Source of the DNA: a virus
DNA: 53,803 bases
Virus record (IMG/VR): IMGVR_UViG_3300027976_002493
Location: 1 to 53,803 of that record
Reading direction: 5' to 3' (one strand)
Part shown: positions 25,045-33,315 of the stretch, piece after piece
How the letters are laid out: each line of letters starts with the position of its first letter
How positions within the stretch are numbered: the stretch's first letter is position 1
Translations under genes and position numbers: made by a program
The notes under the pieces: generated by a model
What the model was told of the DNA's origin: nothing
The model's database searches: none
Seen by the model: the letters and a program-made list of their open reading frames with translations, nothing else

Positions 25045-25047
25045 TCA

Positions 25048-27387
25048 ATGGTAAAGGTTATACAAAAAGAATATATTAACGTCAGGACACGAGAGGAACT
25101 GCTAGTACTCTGGAAGGAATTAGAAAGTCATGATAAGATCGCAATAGATACTGAGACTACCTCATTAAACACTCGGAAGGGTGAGATAATAGGTGTTTCC
25201 TTCTCTACAGAAGAAGGTAACGGTTGGTATGTACCTTCTAGGGTATGGAATAAAGAGACGGAGACGTTAGATGAGGTATTTATAGATGGAGTAGGTGTAG
25301 ACAGTATAACGGTTAAGTTACTAAAGACTTTAAAAGGTAAGAAGTTAATCGGACACAATCTTGCATTTGATTGCAAATTCATTATGTATTTCTACGGTGT
25401 TAACTTAATACCGGATATATGGGTAGACACAGCACTACTAGTACACACAGTAAAAGAAGAAGGGGCCTTTGGTTATGGAAATCCTTTCGGGTTGAAATCG
25501 ATAGCAATAATGATTCAAGATGAAATCGGATTAGATATAAAAGAATCAGCAAATCAGGAACAGTTAGAACTTAAAGCCTCCATTAAGGAGAACGGTGGAG
25601 TTACTACAAGAGTAAACTATGAAATCTACAAAGCAGATATAGGTGTATTATCAAAATACGCAGCAGCGGATACTGATCTAACTCTAAGAGTATGTAACCA
25701 CTTCCTAAAAGTACTAAAAGAGGAGAGGTTAGAGAAGTTTTTCTTTGAGGATGAGGTAATGCCCCTGTATAGAGAAGTAACTATACCTATGGAGATAGAA
25801 GGTATAGCATTAGATATACCACTTATAGAACAAACCAGGGAAGATATAACTAAAGATCAAACTAAATACAGAAGTTCAGTAATGACAGAACTACTAAAGC
25901 TAAGCGCAGTTAAGGAGTGGGTAATGGACTCAGCCTTAAAAGCTTTCCCACCCTCACCGAGAGGTAAATGGGCATCAACTTTAGTAGAACTGTACGGACT
26001 TCCAATGCCTAAAACTGCTAGAGGTTATTCGCTCAAACAATCTAACGTTGAAGCATTAGAAGAGCACCCGGTCCGGGAATACTTACTGAGTGGAGATTTA
26101 GAGCATTTAGAAGAGGAAGTCGTACTTAGAGTCTCGATGAAACTTTGGAAGGAGTCTAACGACGGGGTGTTGATTAATATACAATCTAAAAAGCAATTAG
26201 CAGAAATAACGTTCAACTACTTAAAAGAGAAGCCTCTGTCAAGAACTGCAAAAGGACAAGCACAGTTTGACGATAATACAATTCAGGCATTATCCGACAA
26301 GTATGAATGGTTACAGAATCTACGACTATACAATAAACTACTCAAGATTAAATCAACCTATATAGATAGATTTTACGCTGCTGCAGAAGATGGGAGGTTC
26401 TACCCATACTTTAAACAACACGGAACTGTGTCCGGAAGGTATGGATCTGACCTACAACAACTACCTAAACCGAAAGAAGAGGGAGAGGCAGATCCAATAA
26501 TCGTAAAGTATACAAATACAATTAGATCTTTCTTTATTTCAGATCCCGGCACTATCTTCATCGATAGCGACTACACTTCCTTAGAGCCCCATCTATTCGC
26601 ATCAGTATCAGATGATAAAGCACTGCAGGAGATTTTTAATAAGGAGCATGACTTCTACTCTACCGTAGCAATACGAACCGAGAAGTTAAACGAACAGACA
26701 GAAAAGTACCCTAATGGAGTATCTGCCGATACCAAAGCACCTAACTACCTTAAGAACTTAGATGCACCTAAGAGAAACACAGCTAAAGGGTATTCATTAG
26801 GTATAGCATACGGAATGTCTGCATATGCCTTAGCAATGTCCCTTGGAGTATCTCAGGCAGAGGGTAAGAGGTTACATCAAGGTTATCTTGATGGATTCCC
26901 CGGAGTTGCTAAATGGATCAATGATTCGAGAGATTCCTTCAAAAGAGACGGTTACATCAGGAACGAAGTAGGGCGTATCAGACATTTAGAGAAAGGTAAA
27001 GCAGTTTACGATATATTCGGAGAGTCTATTATGGATTGGAAGGTACGAGGGGACTTAGGTAGAGACTACGGAAAAGAACAAGTACTACAATGGTACAGGG
27101 ATTATAAGAACGCTTTAAACAATTCGCTTAACTTCCAGTTGCAGAGTCTCGCAGCATCTGTAGTAAATAGAGCAGCTCTAGTAATTAATAGAAGGTTTAA
27201 AGAGTTAGGAATAGACGGAGTAGTAGTAGCACAGATACACGATCAGTTGATAATGCGAGTACCGGAGGATAAAGCAGAAGAATGCTTACCGTGGATCCAG
27301 GACCTAATGGAGAATACTACGCAGATGAAAGGTGTAACATTAAAAGCACCTCCAGCCATAGGAAGGAATTTTTCTGAAGCCCATTAG
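25048..27387 (+). CDS. polA: DNA polymerase I-type (family A) with 3'-5' exonuclease
   Basis: A 779-residue replicative polymerase. Residues 15-230 are a DnaQ-like proofreading domain (IAIDTETTSLN, GHNLAFDCKF, AAADTDLTLR). The polymerase domain has SGRYGSDLQQLP, motif A IDSDYTSLEPHLFA, motif B RNTAKGYSLGIAYG and motif C QIHDQL, all intact. No 5'-3' exonuclease domain is present; the separate FEN gene at 9544 can supply that. Together with gp32-, gp41- and UvsX-like proteins this gives a hybrid replisome: T4-type helpers with a family A polymerase. Confidence 0.93.
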   Translation: MVKVIQKEYINVRTREELLVLWKELESHDKIAIDTETTSLNTRKGEIIGVSFSTEEGNGWYVPSRVWNKETETLDEVFIDGVGVDSITVKLLKTLKGKKLIGHNLAFDCKFIMYFYGVNLIPDIWVDTALLVHTVKEEGAFGYGNPFGLKSIAIMIQDEIGLDIKESANQEQLELKASIKENGGVTTRVNYEIYKADIGVLSKYAAADTDLTLRVCNHFLKVLKEERLEKFFFEDEVMPLYREVTIPMEIEGIALDIPLIEQTREDITKDQTKYRSSVMTELLKLSAVKEWVMDSALKAFPPSPRGKWASTLVELYGLPMPKTARGYSLKQSNVEALEEHPVREYLLSGDLEHLEEEVVLRVSMKLWKESNDGVLINIQSKKQLAEITFNYLKEKPLSRTAKGQAQFDDNTIQALSDKYEWLQNLRLYNKLLKIKSTYIDRFYAAAEDGRFYPYFKQHGTVSGRYGSDLQQLPKPKEEGEADPIIVKYTNTIRSFFISDPGTIFIDSDYTSLEPHLFASVSDDKALQEIFNKEHDFYSTVAIRTEKLNEQTEKYPNGVSADTKAPNYLKNLDAPKRNTAKGYSLGIAYGMSAYALAMSLGVSQAEGKRLHQGYLDGFPGVAKWINDSRDSFKRDGYIRNEVGRIRHLEKGKAVYDIFGESIMDWKVRGDLGRDYGKEQVLQWYRDYKNALNNSLNFQLQSLAASVVNRAALVINRRFKELGIDGVVVAQIHDQLIMRVPEDKAEECLPWIQDLMENTTQMKGVTLKAPPAIGRNFSEAH

Positions 27388-27418
27388 TGAGGTAGGTACT
27401 TAAAACTAACAACTTAAG

Positions 27419-27451
27419 TTGGATAATAGTTAAAGAAGTATTATATTAAAG
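27419..27451 (+). promoter_or_regulatory. Promoter for the 27456-29653 unit including groES-groEL
   Basis: TTG at 27419-27421, 20-base spacer, TATATTAAAG at 27442-27451; ATG at 27456, almost leaderless. Confidence 0.78.
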
Positions 27452-27455
27452 GTAT

Positions 27456-27740
27456 ATGAATAAGATAGTAGATACTAATATTAAGGTTTTAACAGACCCT
27501 AGGTTACATCCGTATAGCTTGCAGATGGATCAATACTGTTATGCAGTGTTTAAAGAGGTGAAAGCTAGAGGGACAGGTAAGAGCCGGAAAGTTTCCCTAG
27601 GGTATACTACGGATATAGAAAAATGCTTTCAGATGATAAAACAAGACGCAATCAGAGATAAAGACTATAACAACTTACATGAATATATAGACGAAATGAC
27701 AATAATAATAGACAACTTAAATTCAATACAATTAACATGA
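27456..27740 (+). CDS. Unknown protein upstream of groES
   Basis: A 94-residue protein overlapping the groES ATG by 4 bases. It contains MDQYCYAVFKEVKARGTGKSRKVSLGYTTDIEKCFQMI-like content: two short strands, then helices, reminiscent of small phage proteins of unknown role. It is co-transcribed and probably translationally coupled with the chaperonin genes. Confidence 0.6.
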   Translation: MNKIVDTNIKVLTDPRLHPYSLQMDQYCYAVFKEVKARGTGKSRKVSLGYTTDIEKCFQMIKQDAIRDKDYNNLHEYIDEMTIIIDNLNSIQLT

Positions 27741-28036
27741 GATTAAAAGCAATTTACAATGCAGTTATCGTTAAACCTATAGAGATAGGTGATGAGTACC
27801 ACGGAAACATTATCATACCAGACTTAGGCAGCGAAAAAAATAAGATGGGAGAAGTAACAAGTGTAGGAGATGGGCATAATATGCCAGGTGTAGGTTTTAT
27901 ACCTACCTTCCTAAAAGTAGGAGATCGAGTAGTACTACCTGCAATGGGATTCACTAGGTTTGAATTCAAAGGTGAAGAGTACTTCATAGGAGCAGAAAAC
28001 CAAATACTAGCCCTCTTAGAGGATCAAGAAGACTAA
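27737..28036 (+). CDS. groS: Co-chaperonin GroES
   Basis: A 99-residue GroES-fold protein. The N-terminal AIYNAVIVKPI strand, the mobile-loop region GNIIIPDLGSEKNKMGEV (which docks on GroEL), the LKVGDRVVLPAMG strand and the C-terminal EEYFIGAENQILALL all follow the family order. T4 gp31 is functionally similar but much more divergent. It is placed three bases before a full GroEL, which suggests the pair works as a phage-specific folding chamber. Confidence 0.9.
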   Translation: MRLKAIYNAVIVKPIEIGDEYHGNIIIPDLGSEKNKMGEVTSVGDGHNMPGVGFIPTFLKVGDRVVLPAMGFTRFEFKGEEYFIGAENQILALLEDQED

Positions 28037-28039
28037 ATC

Positions 28040-29653
28040 ATGAGCAAACACATAGAATATTCAAACGAAGCTAGAAAGAGACTCCTCGACGGTATCGACT
28101 TATTAGCAAATGCAGTAACTGCTACCCTAGGACCAAACGGCCGAAACGTAGTGTATAGAGACGAAACCGGTGAAGTGAGGTCTACCAAAGACGGAGTGAC
28201 AGTAGCAAAAGTTATATCCTTCAGCGACCCTATTAAATCTATAGCAATAGATATGATAAAACAAGCAGCAATTAACACCGCTAATACTGCAGGAGATGGA
28301 ACCACTACTTCAACACTACTAGCTCAAGTAATAACCACAAGAGGACTAAACGCTTTAGATGCAAAGGAAAATGCAGTACAGGTTAAGAGAGAGGTAGATG
28401 AAGCAGTAAAACAAGTTATAAAATACATTAAGGATAATATCGTTGAAGAGATAACATCAGAAGAGCAGTTAAAGCAGGTTGCTACAGTGTCTGCCAACAA
28501 CGACGAGATGGTAGGTAACCTTATTACATCTGCTTTAGAAGCAGTAGGGAGAGACGGTATTGTAACTATTGAAGAATCTAGAACAGGAGAAACTTATCTC
28601 GAAACTGTAGAAGGTATTCAATTTGATAGAGGTTACAAATCACCGTACTTTGTTAGTGATAACGCAACAATGTCTGCAATACTAGATTCACCGTACGTCT
28701 TAATATACGACGGAAAGCTGTCTCAAGCTAAAGACCTACTCCCGGTACTAGAATATGTATCATCAGAGAATAAGTCACTATTAATAGTATGTGAGGATAT
28801 CGACAATGAAGCATTAGCAACACTAATCGTAAATAAGATGAGAGGAACACTTAAAGTAGTAGCTGTTAAAGCTCCTGATTTCGGAGACCGTAGAAAACTT
28901 ATTATGGAGGATATAGCTATACTAACAGGAGGGCAGGTGATAAGCCCAGATAAAGCAATGAAGTTATCTAGATTGGATAAGACGTGGTTTGGCGAAGCTA
29001 GAAAAGCAAACGTAATGAAAGAGAATACTATTATTATTGACGGTAAAGGGGATAGCGAAGCTATAGGTAAGAGGATAGAGGAGCTAAAAGCACAGATAAA
29101 CAATGCTAAGTCACCTTTTGAAATTGAGAAGCTACAGGAGAGATTAGGTAAATTCACAGGTGGAGTATCTATTATTCACGTAGGTGGAAATTCTGAAATA
29201 GAAATGAAAGAAGTTAAGGATAGAGTTGAAGACTCTCTACATGCTACTAGGGCAGCGATCGAACAAGGTATAGTACCTGGTGGAGGAGCAGCATTATTAC
29301 ATGCAAGTAGGAATATTACTGAGACTACTATCGGGGCAGGTATAGTTAAACAAGCATGTGCAGCACCATTTATTACGATACTGTCCAATGCAGGATATGA
29401 ACCGAGCGAGATTGAAGTGATAATAGACGATGTACTACTCGCAGGAACCTGGAGTGGTTACCATGTATATGATAGAAAAGTTGTTGATATGAAACTAGCA
29501 GGTATTATTGACCCTTTTAAAGTAACAAGGACAGCACTAGAGAATGCAGCATCAGTAGCAGGTACAATAATGCTAACTGAAGCAGTAGTAGCAGATGAAG
29601 TAGTTACTGTAACACCTTCTATGGAACCCGTAGAGCAACTGATGTTAGGGTAG
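28040..29653 (+). CDS. groL: Chaperonin GroEL
   Basis: A 537-residue full-length GroEL. NAVTATLGPNGRNVV near 24-38, AGDGTTTSTLLAQ near 85-97 (ATP site with the catalytic aspartate), VEDSLHATRAAIEQGIVPGGG near 393-413 and GIIDPFKVTRTALENAASVAG near 481-501 are family hallmarks. The apical region (TYLETVEGIQFDRGY) keeps the substrate groove. The GGM-rich C-terminal tail of bacterial GroEL is replaced by a short SMEPVEQLMLG end. Phage GroEL genes are uncommon, and an adjacent GroES-GroEL pair more so. Confidence 0.95.
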   Translation: MSKHIEYSNEARKRLLDGIDLLANAVTATLGPNGRNVVYRDETGEVRSTKDGVTVAKVISFSDPIKSIAIDMIKQAAINTANTAGDGTTTSTLLAQVITTRGLNALDAKENAVQVKREVDEAVKQVIKYIKDNIVEEITSEEQLKQVATVSANNDEMVGNLITSALEAVGRDGIVTIEESRTGETYLETVEGIQFDRGYKSPYFVSDNATMSAILDSPYVLIYDGKLSQAKDLLPVLEYVSSENKSLLIVCEDIDNEALATLIVNKMRGTLKVVAVKAPDFGDRRKLIMEDIAILTGGQVISPDKAMKLSRLDKTWFGEARKANVMKENTIIIDGKGDSEAIGKRIEELKAQINNAKSPFEIEKLQERLGKFTGGVSIIHVGGNSEIEMKEVKDRVEDSLHATRAAIEQGIVPGGGAALLHASRNITETTIGAGIVKQACAAPFITILSNAGYEPSEIEVIIDDVLLAGTWSGYHVYDRKVVDMKLAGIIDPFKVTRTALENAASVAGTIMLTEAVVADEVVTVTPSMEPVEQLMLG

Positions 29654-29660
29654 TGAAGAG

Positions 29661-29924
29661 ATGACTGAAAATAAGGAAATACTGACGTTAATAGCCAAGA
29701 GAGTTCCACCTGGTGATAAGTGGGTATTAGAAGGAGAAAGCACTACCCGTAACGGAATAGCAGACACTCTCCAGGCATGGTTCGAGAAAACCGGTTTAAA
29801 ATCAGATTTCCGTCTTGAACCCCTTAAAGGTAAACTCTACGCTATTACAACAGAGGAAGTAGAAATACCAGAAAAGAAACCAAAAACTTACTCTATCTAC
29901 GGAGACTATTCTCTAGAAAAGTAG
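29661..29924 (+). CDS. Unknown small protein after groEL
   Basis: An 87-residue protein starting 7 bases after groEL. Mixed alpha/beta, with TRNGIADTLQAWFEKTGLKSDFRLEPLKGKLYAIT resembling a small nucleic-acid- or protein-binding domain. No catalytic motif or membrane segment. Unknown function. Confidence 0.6.
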   Translation: MTENKEILTLIAKRVPPGDKWVLEGESTTRNGIADTLQAWFEKTGLKSDFRLEPLKGKLYAITTEEVEIPEKKPKTYSIYGDYSLEK

Positions 29925-29934
29925 AATACACAAC

Positions 29935-29944
29935 TATATTAAAG
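29935..29944 (+). promoter_or_regulatory. Possible -7 element
   Basis: TATATTAAAG, a perfect copy of the common -7 box, 25 bases before ATG 29969; the -33 position reads TCT instead of TTG. Confidence 0.5.
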
Positions 29945-29968
29945 AACAAAGAAGAAAATAAAAAACAT

Positions 29969-30220
29969 ATGAATCAATCAAACACTCAACCGAACATTGA
30001 TCTCCAGAACACCACTGCGATAATATCACCAGACGGTAATCAATTATTTGCTGAAGGAGTAATACTTAGAAAAGTTTCTAAATTCGTTACAGGAACAGCA
30101 GAAAACGGAATACTTCCAATACCGGTATTTTATGACGTAAAGACTGGGGAGATCCTAATAGATACACTCCCTAAGGCTCTAAGAGGTGAATTCACAGACG
30201 AAGACGTAGATGCAGAATAA
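29969..30220 (+). CDS. Unknown small protein
   Basis: An 83-residue acidic, probably beta-rich protein ending in acidic residues (TDEDVDAE). It overlaps the next gene by 11 bases. No family recognised. Confidence 0.6.
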   Translation: MNQSNTQPNIDLQNTTAIISPDGNQLFAEGVILRKVSKFVTGTAENGILPIPVFYDVKTGEILIDTLPKALRGEFTDEDVDAE

Positions 30221-30434
30221 AATAACCTATGAAGGCTTCCAGCCGGATTCAATAGTAAAAGCTATAAACGCAGAATTAGTAGCAAGAGCAGAAGTGGGTT
30301 ATAAAAAGTACGGACATACTATGGACAGGGAGGACCTCTCCCCTGAGGATTGGCTAACCCACGCTATTGAAGAGGTGATGGACCAACTACTCTATATGCA
30401 GAAGTTAAAAGCAGAATTGGAGAAGCAAAAGTAG
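30210..30434 (+). CDS. MazG-like small protein
   Basis: A 74-residue helical protein. ARAEVGYKKYGHTMDRED and WLTHAIEEVMDQLLYMQKLK follow the pattern of short phage MazG/dNTP pyrophosphatase-like proteins, in which the E-x-x-x-D of the second helix binds magnesium with a partner subunit. The usual second E-x-x-E helix is not obvious, so catalytic activity is uncertain. It may trim non-canonical or host nucleotides. Confidence 0.55.
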   Translation: MQNKITYEGFQPDSIVKAINAELVARAEVGYKKYGHTMDREDLSPEDWLTHAIEEVMDQLLYMQKLKAELEKQK

Positions 30435-30446
30435 ATAATTGCGAGT

Positions 30447-31400
30447 ATGAAAAAAATACCAAGTATACTAAAAGAGATAAGAGACTTCATTCCAACCCCA
30501 CTTGACCATGGAAAAGGGCAGAAGAACATCTCTTACTCACAAATGTCTATGTTTCATAGATGCCCACACCAGTGGGAACTTTCTTACAAAGAAAACCTAC
30601 GAGAGTACACTGAATCAATTTTCACTCTTTTCGGGAGTTCTCTCCACGAGGTAATACAAGACTACTACGAAACGTTCTATAACAACTCCGTAAAAGCAGC
30701 AGACGAAATGGACCTGGCGCTTTTACTAGGAGACCAGATGAAAACTAACTACGCCGAAAGCAAAGAGAAGAATAATGAAGAACATTTCTCAACAGCTAAG
30801 GAATTAGCAGAATTCTACGAAGACGGAGTAGAGATTTTTAAGGAGTTTAAGAAGAGGAGAGGGAACTACTTAACTAAAAGTGGATGGCACCTTGCCGGAA
30901 TTGAAATACCTATAATGATAACACCGGAGAAGGATTATGAGAATACTTTATTCAAAGGGTTTATAGATGCAGTACTGTACCATGAACCCACAGAATCTTT
31001 CGTCATTGTAGATTTTAAAACCTCCACCAGGTCTTGGAGTGCAGATAAGAAGAAAGACGTAATGACGCAGAATCAACTTATCCTATACAAAGAATTCTTC
31101 TCACGACAGTTTAACGTACCTGCGGAAAAGATAGACGTAAAGTTCATGATACTAAAACGTAAAATCTACGCTCAAAGTGACTTCCCTCAACCAAGGATAT
31201 CAGAATTCAGACCTCTCTCCGGACCTATAAAAACAAAAAAAGCAGTTAACCTGGTTAAGAGTTTTATAACAGGATGTTTCAATAAAGACGGTAGTTACCA
31301 AGATAAAACATACCCAAAGGTACCTTCCCAGTCAAACTGTAAGTACTGCATCTTCACAGATCGTCCAGACCTATGCGACAAAAGGAAGGGGGCCGCATAA
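30447..31400 (+). CDS. PD-(D/E)XK nuclease of the RecB/AddB/Cas4 type with probable Fe-S site
   Basis: A 317-residue nuclease. GSSLHEVIQDYYE near 66-78 carries the conserved histidine, LFKGFIDAVLY the aspartate, VIVDFKTS the D-x-K core. One cysteine near residue 39 (HRCPHQW) and three near the C-terminus (NCKYCIFTDRPDLC) form the four-cysteine iron staple seen in AddB, Dna2 and Cas4. It probably resects or processes DNA ends in recombination or packaging; no helicase domain is fused. Motifs seen, role inferred. Confidence 0.82.
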   Translation: MKKIPSILKEIRDFIPTPLDHGKGQKNISYSQMSMFHRCPHQWELSYKENLREYTESIFTLFGSSLHEVIQDYYETFYNNSVKAADEMDLALLLGDQMKTNYAESKEKNNEEHFSTAKELAEFYEDGVEIFKEFKKRRGNYLTKSGWHLAGIEIPIMITPEKDYENTLFKGFIDAVLYHEPTESFVIVDFKTSTRSWSADKKKDVMTQNQLILYKEFFSRQFNVPAEKIDVKFMILKRKIYAQSDFPQPRISEFRPLSGPIKTKKAVNLVKSFITGCFNKDGSYQDKTYPKVPSQSNCKYCIFTDRPDLCDKRKGAA

Positions 31401-31628
31401 AAAAAATAATGTCTCGCGAAAGTATCTCGATATATATCCTGCTAGAAACCACTAGAAACCACTAACACCTGCCAGTAATCCTTCAAGTCAGCAGGAACCA
31501 TCAAGAGTCACAATGAATCATAAATGACCTGCCCCCCCTAAAAAAAGAGAACGTACTGAAACCACCCACAGGTCCCCCGTAGTTAAGGAGTAAAAACTAA
31601 AGTAAGGTATATTTATATATAAACAAGT
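31401..31628. other. Non-coding segment, C-rich on the + strand, with short repeats
   Basis: This 228-base gap is the longest uninterrupted non-coding stretch in the window. It holds two perfect 10-bp repeats (CTAGAAACCA at 31442-31461) with a third partial copy, a C7 run near 31531-31538, and ggtcccccgt near 31571-31580. CCTGC near 31439 and GCAGG near 31491 could pair over a long loop. Only very short reading frames exist. It may be an origin, a regulatory RNA or a processed leader; nothing here decides. Confidence 0.5.
31442..31461 (+). repeat. Two perfect 10-bp direct repeats (iterons?)
   Basis: CTAGAAACCA twice in a row, followed by CTAACACCTG as a degenerate third unit, inside the non-coding segment. 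Iteron-like in look but only two exact copies. Confidence 0.6.
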
Positions 31629-31805
31629 ATGAATAAAGTAGACAGAGTACTAACATCGGTTAAAGTAGACCGAGTTAAATTTGAAGATTTTAAAGTAGAG
31701 TGTGTAAGAGATAAGTTCTCACTAACAGATTTAGTAGACCTCTGCATGACCGAGTACCTGGTCAGCGATGAATTTAAGGCAAAGATCCTTTCACGTCACA
31801 GGTAA
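31629..31805 (+). CDS. Ribbon-helix-helix DNA-binding protein
   Basis: A 58-residue frame from ATG 31629 to TAA 31805. Residues 8-45 fit the ribbon-helix-helix pattern: a strand TSVKVDRVKFED, a helix FKVECVRDK, then FSLTDLVDLCMTEYL. Such Arc/MetJ-like proteins act as dimers and repress or modulate promoters. It lies downstream of the non-coding segment and just upstream of the first glycosyltransferase operon, so it may regulate either. TATATTTATA at 31608-31617 may be its -7 element. Confidence 0.65.
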   Translation: MNKVDRVLTSVKVDRVKFEDFKVECVRDKFSLTDLVDLCMTEYLVSDEFKAKILSRHR

Positions 31806-31823
31806 GTAAAAGATCAGTGAGGG

Positions 31824-31856
31824 TTGCTACTACCTTAAAGTAGGCTTATATTAGAG
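31824..31856 (+). promoter_or_regulatory. Promoter of the first glycosyltransferase operon
   Basis: TTG at 31824-31826, 20-base spacer, TATATTAGAG at 31847-31856; ATG at 31867. Confidence 0.72.
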
Positions 31857-31866
31857 TTATATAAAA

Positions 31867-33309
31867 ATGGAAAAACAAAGTTATATTAAAAAAGAGGATA
31901 GGAAGAAGATACTCCTACTCTGTGATGACATACGCGCTCATTCCGGGGTAGCTCACATGGGTAGAGAGATAGTAACAGAGACCTGTCATCGGTATAATTG
32001 GGTAAATGTTGGAGGTTCGGTAAAACATCCGGAGGCAGGTCAGAGGTTCGATGTATCCGGTGATACTAATACTAGGGCAGGTATAGATGATTCGTCTGTC
32101 TTTATTTATCCGATAACGGGGTACGGGTCACCGGAATTTCTTCGTGCTTTACTGGTCAATGAGAAGCCGGATGCAATATTCATCATTACTGATCCTAGGT
32201 ATTGGATGTGGTTGTTTGACATGGAGGCAGAGATTAGAAAGCATGTTCCTATTATATACTTAAATATATGGGATAACTACCCTGCACCTCTTTACAATAA
32301 GACCTTCTATGAAAGTTGTGATGCACTTCTAGGCATTTCTAAACAGACTGTTAACATTAACAAGTTAGTCTTAGCAGACAAAGGGGATAACAAAGTCATT
32401 GAATACATTCCACACGGTGTTAGTGAACAGACATTCTATCCATTAACTGTAAGTGAGAAACAACAGGAGGATTATACTTCTTTTGTCACTAAGTTAAAGC
32501 AGGGTAAGGATATAGATTTTGTAGTACTTTTCAATTCGCGTAACATTAGACGTAAGCAGATACCGGATACTATATTAGCTTTTAAACATTTCGTGGACCG
32601 TCTACCAGAACCGGCTAAGAAAAAAGCCATGTTACTATTACATACCCAGGAGGTAGATGCTAACGGTACTGATTTACCGGTTGTTATTGACTTATTAACT
32701 CCTCAATCACAGGGTTATAATGTACACTTTACACCTGGGCCTCTAGAGGTTAAGGAGATGAATTACCTTTATAATCTTGCAGATACTACTATACTGCTAT
32801 CCTCTAACGAAGGTTGGGGATTGGCATTGACTGAATCTATGTTAACCGGTACACCTTTTATTGCTAATGTAACAGGAGGTATGCAGGATCAGATGAGATT
32901 TATTAAGGATGGTAAGTGGATGGAGTTAGATGCTGAGTTTCCTTCTAACCATAACAAGACTGTTACGGAGTGTGGTAGGTGGGCATTTCCGGTATATCCA
33001 ACCTCTATATCACTGGTAGGTTCTCCTACTACTCCTTATATATGGGATGATCGTTGCGATCCAATGCATGCTGCAGATAGGTTAAATGAGATTTACAACC
33101 TATCGATTGAAGAGAGAGTATCAAGGGGAATGGAAGGCTGTGAATGGGCCACTGGTCCGGAGGCTGGTTTTACTTCAACTACTATGGGTTGGAGAGTAGT
33201 TGAGGGGGTAGATAGGCTGTTTCGAGAATGGAAACCTAGAGAGAATTTTGAATTGATCCTGGCCGGAGAGGTAGAGGACGGAGCTGTTAAGCATAAACTA
33301 ATTTATTAA
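31867..33309 (+). CDS. Glycosyltransferase, GT-B fold (GT4-like)
   Basis: A 480-residue GT-B glycosyltransferase. SGVAHMGREI near 27-36 is the N-terminal acceptor-side loop, YIPHGVSE near 179-186 the linker region, and SSNEGWGLALTESMLTGTPFIA near 317-338 the E-x7-E nucleotide-sugar motif of GT4. Codons are T-rich (ggt, gat, ttt) compared with flanking genes, hinting at separate acquisition. The acceptor is unknown: modified DNA, a virion protein or a host surface glycan are options. Confidence 0.82.
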   Translation: MEKQSYIKKEDRKKILLLCDDIRAHSGVAHMGREIVTETCHRYNWVNVGGSVKHPEAGQRFDVSGDTNTRAGIDDSSVFIYPITGYGSPEFLRALLVNEKPDAIFIITDPRYWMWLFDMEAEIRKHVPIIYLNIWDNYPAPLYNKTFYESCDALLGISKQTVNINKLVLADKGDNKVIEYIPHGVSEQTFYPLTVSEKQQEDYTSFVTKLKQGKDIDFVVLFNSRNIRRKQIPDTILAFKHFVDRLPEPAKKKAMLLLHTQEVDANGTDLPVVIDLLTPQSQGYNVHFTPGPLEVKEMNYLYNLADTTILLSSNEGWGLALTESMLTGTPFIANVTGGMQDQMRFIKDGKWMELDAEFPSNHNKTVTECGRWAFPVYPTSISLVGSPTTPYIWDDRCDPMHAADRLNEIYNLSIEERVSRGMEGCEWATGPEAGFTSTTMGWRVVEGVDRLFREWKPRENFELILAGEVEDGAVKHKLIY

Positions 33310-33315
33310 AGTATA

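Noticed and set aside
28723-29157. Reverse-strand frame opposite groEL
   Set aside because: It is the complement of highly conserved chaperonin codons and has no family features.
31409-31465. Micro-ORF of 18 codons at the start of the non-coding segment
   Set aside because: Very short, ends inside the 10-bp repeats, and has no supporting context beyond an A-rich run.
31608-31617. T4-type late promoter (TATAAATA) read from TATATTTATA sites at 31608, 39426 and 50062
   Set aside because: The match to the T4 motif is on the opposite strand to the genes; these look like variant -7 boxes.
31401-31628. CRISPR-like array or tRNA in the non-coding segment
   Set aside because: Only two 10-bp repeats without spacers, and no cloverleaf or T-loop sequence is visible.
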